Shown: positions 5,685-7,579 of the stretch, one piece after another | Numbering within the stretch: position 1 is the stretch's first letter | Layout of the letters: every line of letters begins with the position of its first letter | Source of the DNA: Gammaproteobacteria bacterium | GTDB lineage: Bacteria; Pseudomonadota; Gammaproteobacteria; UBA6429; Thiohalophilaceae | Reading direction: 5' to 3' | Assembly (NCBI GenBank): GCA_024641445.1 | Contig: JAHEDA010000115.1 | Location: forward strand, 1-7,579 | DNA: 7,579 nucleotides | Position numbers and translations under genes: made by a program | The notes under the pieces: model-generated | What the model was told of the DNA's origin: nothing | Seen by the model: only the letters and a program-made list of their open reading frames with translations | Database searches by the model: none

Positions 5685-6031
5685 GGGGTGATGAATTCCC
5701 GGATTTCAAGGCTTGCACCTGGCGAGATGACACCCGGGCACTGACGTGCGACGTCCATTGCCTCCTCCACGGTTTTCGCTGCGAGAATCATGAAACCGCC
5801 AACCACCTCTTTGGTCTCCATGAATGGCCCGTCCGTTGCCCCCTCGGTGGTGAGGATTTTCCCGCCCCCGTCCAGTCGTCCACCCATGTCGACGATATTG
5901 TCCTTGAATTTCGTCTTCCAGGCGTTAAATTTTGCGTACATCTCTTCCATTTGGGCGGGGGAGGGTTTCGCGCCTTCCCCAGCTCCTGACGGTACGGATT
6001 GGCTTCTTCGAATACAGAGATACTTAGGCAT
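5681..6031 (-). CDS. DGPF domain (YCII-related) protein, partner of the sigma factor
   Basis: The product is 116 aa and cytoplasmic. It begins MPKYLCIRRS, the usual MKYMLLI-type first strand, and carries the family signature at residues 66-80, TDGPFMETKEVVGGF, followed by MILAAKTVEEAMDVARQCP and the closing IEVREF-like LEIREF. DGPF proteins adopt the dimeric YCII-like ferredoxin fold; their biochemical role is not established. They are the hallmark neighbours of ECF42 sigma factors and are commonly part of the genes those factors control. The start is well supported: AGGAG (6041-6037 on the minus strand) lies 5 nt before the ATG. Its last codons overlap the start of the sigma gene by 4 nt, so the two form a translationally coupled operon. 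Confidence 0.94.
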   Translation of the reverse strand: MPKYLCIRRSQSVPSGAGEGAKPSPAQMEEMYAKFNAWKTKFKDNIVDMGGRLDGGGKILTTEGATDGPFMETKEVVGGFMILAAKTVEEAMDVARQCPGVISPGASLEIREFITP

Positions 6032-6364
6032 AAGGACTCCTTTTTTGTTGGGTTATAAAGGTCAAGTCATTCGACACCCTAATGACGCATTGGCAGGCCC
6101 ATTTTGGACACGTCCCAGTGTCATTTTTAAAGAATCCACATCTAGGGGCAACCCCGTGATAAAAGGCATTGACGAATCGTCCAATCAGGGAAGCGTCAGG
6201 AATTCCCCATGCCGACTTTGAGGTGATGCGACAACTAAATTCACCTTGTTGCGACAGTCTGTGGGCTAAAAAATTGTAGTTTGCCCAGACATGGATGCCC
6301 AATGTTCATTCGTGTGTCGCACGCCTCTCGGAGGTAATGTTGGGTGAGAACCTTCCATCGTCAC
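6032..6364. other. 333-nt intergenic region upstream of the DGPF-sigma operon
   Basis: Besides the Shine-Dalgarno and TGTCGA hexamer next to the DGPF gene, three related motifs are visible: GCGACA at 6228-6233 and 6251-6256, and TGTCGC at 6315-6320. On the minus strand the first two also read TGTCGC. Short stems CCTC-CGA-GAGG and CGTG-CGACA-CACG (minus strand, around 6310-6335) follow the TfoX-like gene, but no T tract is present, so no terminator is called. Open frames crossing this region have no coding character. Confidence 0.45.
6071..6076 (-). promoter_or_regulatory. TGTCGA hexamer, candidate ECF42 -35 element
   Basis: On the minus strand TGTCGA lies 39 nt before the DGPF start. Published work on ECF42, as I recall it, gives TGTCGA as the -35 motif and CGA/TC near -10, so this would fit autoregulation of the operon. 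The matching -10 motif is not evident at the usual 15-18 nt. TATAAC (6057-6052) is a sigma70-like -10 at shorter spacing with no good sigma70 -35. The hexamer alone can occur by chance. Confidence 0.4.
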
Positions 6365-6757
6365 TTAGATTTTTCGCTTCCTTGCGCGTGCAGGTGCAGG
6401 TAAGGGTTTCTTCTTCTTGGCGGGGAGAGTATTCACATAGGCAAGCGCCAGCGCTAACCAATTGGTGAGACCCTTGTCCCTGCTCAGTCCCCCAGGTTCG
6501 ACCATTATGAATCCCGCCATCGGCCGACCCGTACCCATGCACCGACTCGCCTGTGGCCTGGCAAGTGCCTCGGGTTCTGCCTCTTTACCAACGCGAACCA
6601 TCAAGCCTTTGTTTGAGACACAGCAAAGCATGTTGCCGCGGTGCAGGAACGTAATCCCGCCAAACATGTGCCTTTCCGTCAGCGGCATCCCTGTTAGGGG
6701 GTTACGAACTCTCTCGACAAGCTGCGCCAGATCGGATGATAGGGGGGGGCGAATCAT
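6365..6757 (-). CDS. TfoX N-terminal domain protein
   Basis: The product is 130 aa. It matches the TfoX_N domain: LVERVRNPLTGMPLTERHMF at residues 13-32, then GGITFLHRGNMLCCVSNKGL, MVRVG and GRPMAGFIMVEPGGL (77-91), with a final helix TNWLALALAYVNTL. The double cysteine after GNM is common in this branch. There is no TfoX C-terminal domain, so this is not the full competence regulator; single-domain TfoX_N proteins are widespread and uncharacterised. The tail KKKKPLPAPARARKRKI is strongly basic and might touch nucleic acid or be disordered. The Shine-Dalgarno is weak. A run of eight C bases (6742-6749) covers codons 3-6, a place where slippage would shift the frame at once. The gene has the same orientation as the DGPF-sigma operon but 333 nt separate them. 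Confidence 0.88.
   Translation of the reverse strand: MIRPPLSSDLAQLVERVRNPLTGMPLTERHMFGGITFLHRGNMLCCVSNKGLMVRVGKEAEPEALARPQASRCMGTGRPMAGFIMVEPGGLSRDKGLTNWLALALAYVNTLPAKKKKPLPAPARARKRKI
6742..6749 (-). repeat. C8 homopolymer directly after the TfoX-like start codon
   Basis: Eight C bases on the coding strand fall within codons 3-6 of the TfoX-like gene (Arg-Pro-Pro-Leu). Tracts of this kind can vary in length during replication and switch a gene on or off. With a single sequence, variation cannot be shown, and a sequencing length error is also possible. Confidence 0.6.
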
Positions 6758-6926
6758 GTTTTATTTTCAGCCTGACACGGGGGGCATTTCGGCAAACGCT
6801 GGCAGGGCCGGGTCGAGGTGATCCCAATGCAGTAGGCGCTTTGTATATACAGCCATTTGCGCGCCAGATGATTAAGCCTATAACATCCTCGGGTTGAATC
6901 AAATATAGCTTGATAGCACGCTTATC
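6758..6926. other. Short intergenic region between the LysR-type and TfoX-like genes
   Basis: The 169-nt gap contains the inverted repeat ATCAA-N7-TTGAT (6898-6914), 12 nt after the LysR-type stop on the minus strand. Its AT-rich 5-bp stem lacks a following T tract, so it is a poor terminator; it could be a binding site. No promoter for the TfoX-like gene is convincing. Confidence 0.35.
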
Positions 6927-7579
6927 CTACCAACCTATTTCCCACGGCGGGACCGGGCCGAAGCGTTCCACGAGAAAATCGATCAGGGCGCGCACGCGTG
7001 ATGAGATGGTGCGATTGGGTAGATAGACGAGGTATACGGCGCTCTCGGGTACCACTTGATACTTCCGCAACAGGGGCACCAGTTTCCGTTGCCGTAAGGC
7101 ATCGCCCACCATATAGATAGGCAGGATGCCGATTCCCATACCGCCGATCACCGCGGCGTGTACGGCATCCATGTCATCGGTCTCAAAGCTGCCAGTAACG
7201 GGAATGGTTATCTTGTTTTTGTCGCGCCGAAACAACCACTCGCCCTTACGCGTTAACGGGGAGAAGAGTACACATTCGTGCTTGCCCAGGTCCTCGATCC
7301 GGCGCGGCGTGCCATGCTGTTTGAGATAGGCAGGGGTGGCGCAGAGCATGGAGCTGTTCACGGCAAGTTTGCGTGCCACCATGTTCGGCTCCGGATTAAA
7401 CGACACGCGGATACCGAGGTCGAAGCCCGCCTCACCCAGTTCAAGCAGACGGTTGTTACACGAGAGTTGTACCCGGATCTTGGGATAGTGCTTATAAAAG
7501 TCCGTTAATGCAGGCAACACATGACGAACGGCAAATGCCGGGGTCGCCGTCACCTTCACTAGCCCTGCCGGTTCGGCCT
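6927..7579 (-). CDS. LysR-type transcriptional regulator, N terminus cut by the window end
   Basis: The frame stays open to the last base, reading AEPAGLVKVTATPAFAVRHV; the GTG at 7559 is internal. This is the hinge and effector-binding domain of a LysR-type regulator: VKVTATPAFAVRHVLPALTD opens the periplasmic-binding-protein-like fold, FYKHYPKIRVQL and LGEAGFDLGIRVS are typical, and DDMDAVHAAVIGGMGIGILPIYMV is the usual co-inducer pocket segment. LARKL-like VARKLAVNSSMLCATPAYL places it near the branch of proteobacterial regulators often linked to redox, drug or metabolite responses, but the ligand and targets cannot be named. The DNA-binding helix-turn-helix (about the first 60 residues) and linker lie outside the window. 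LysR regulators commonly control a divergent neighbour, which would also be outside. Confidence 0.95.
   Translation of the reverse strand, partial: AEPAGLVKVTATPAFAVRHVLPALTDFYKHYPKIRVQLSCNNRLLELGEAGFDLGIRVSFNPEPNMVARKLAVNSSMLCATPAYLKQHGTPRRIEDLGKHECVLFSPLTRKGEWLFRRDKNKITIPVTGSFETDDMDAVHAAVIGGMGIGILPIYMVGDALRQRKLVPLLRKYQVVPESAVYLVYLPNRTISSRVRALIDFLVERFGPVPPWEIGW

Noticed and set aside
5790..6221. Plus-strand open frame of 143 codons
   Set aside because: It is antisense to the well-supported DGPF gene and its sequence is low in recognisable structure.
6024..6302. Minus-strand open frame of 92 codons
   Set aside because: It covers the DGPF promoter and ribosome binding site, overlaps the DGPF start and its translation has no recognisable pattern.
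6702..6902. Minus-strand open frame of 66 codons between the LysR-type and TfoX-like genes
   Set aside because: It overlaps the TfoX-like start in another frame, has no good ribosome binding site and no protein-like pattern.

Overview
The window reads as chromosomal DNA of a gammaproteobacterium with moderate, slightly GC-rich composition. A free-living and perhaps sulfur-metabolising organism is plausible, because a rhodanese is paired with a DUF302 protein, but this is inference from gene content and protein style. No mobile element, rRNA, tRNA or CRISPR array is visible. Both ends are cut inside genes.

Layout. Bases 1-1197 (+) are the 3' part of a GGDEF-EAL protein for cyclic di-GMP turnover, with both motif sets intact. 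A likely sigma70 promoter overlapping its stop codon precedes a class I SAM-dependent methyltransferase (1257-2060, +). A convergent, unrecognised membrane-anchored protein follows (2150-2788, -). It is divergent from a two-gene operon (2906-3842, +) encoding an exported DUF302 protein and a single-domain rhodanese, 4 nt apart. The 280-nt gap 3843-4122 carries a cluster of perfect palindromes, then a purine-rich stretch full of GGA motifs, one of them in the loop of a short hairpin as in CsrA/RsmA sites. This stretch is followed by a strong Shine-Dalgarno and a 72-aa coiled-coil protein (4123-4341, +) that looks like the coiled-coil half of DksA/TraR without the zinc finger.

The right half is on the minus strand. 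A DGPF (YCII-related) protein (5681-6031) overlaps by 4 nt a long sigma factor with a helical C-terminal extension (4437-5684). This is the arrangement known for group ECF42 sigma factors. A TGTCGA hexamer sits upstream of the pair, resembling the -35 element described for ECF42. Further upstream lie a TfoX N-domain protein (6365-6757) with a C8 tract just after its start, and a LysR-type regulator (6927-7579) cut at its N terminus by the window end.

The window combines several regulatory layers: c-di-GMP signalling, an alternative sigma factor, a DksA-like accessory protein, a LysR regulator and possible Csr control. The two least ordinary items are the fingerless DksA-like gene with its GGA-rich leader, and the ECF42-DGPF module with its candidate autoregulatory promoter.
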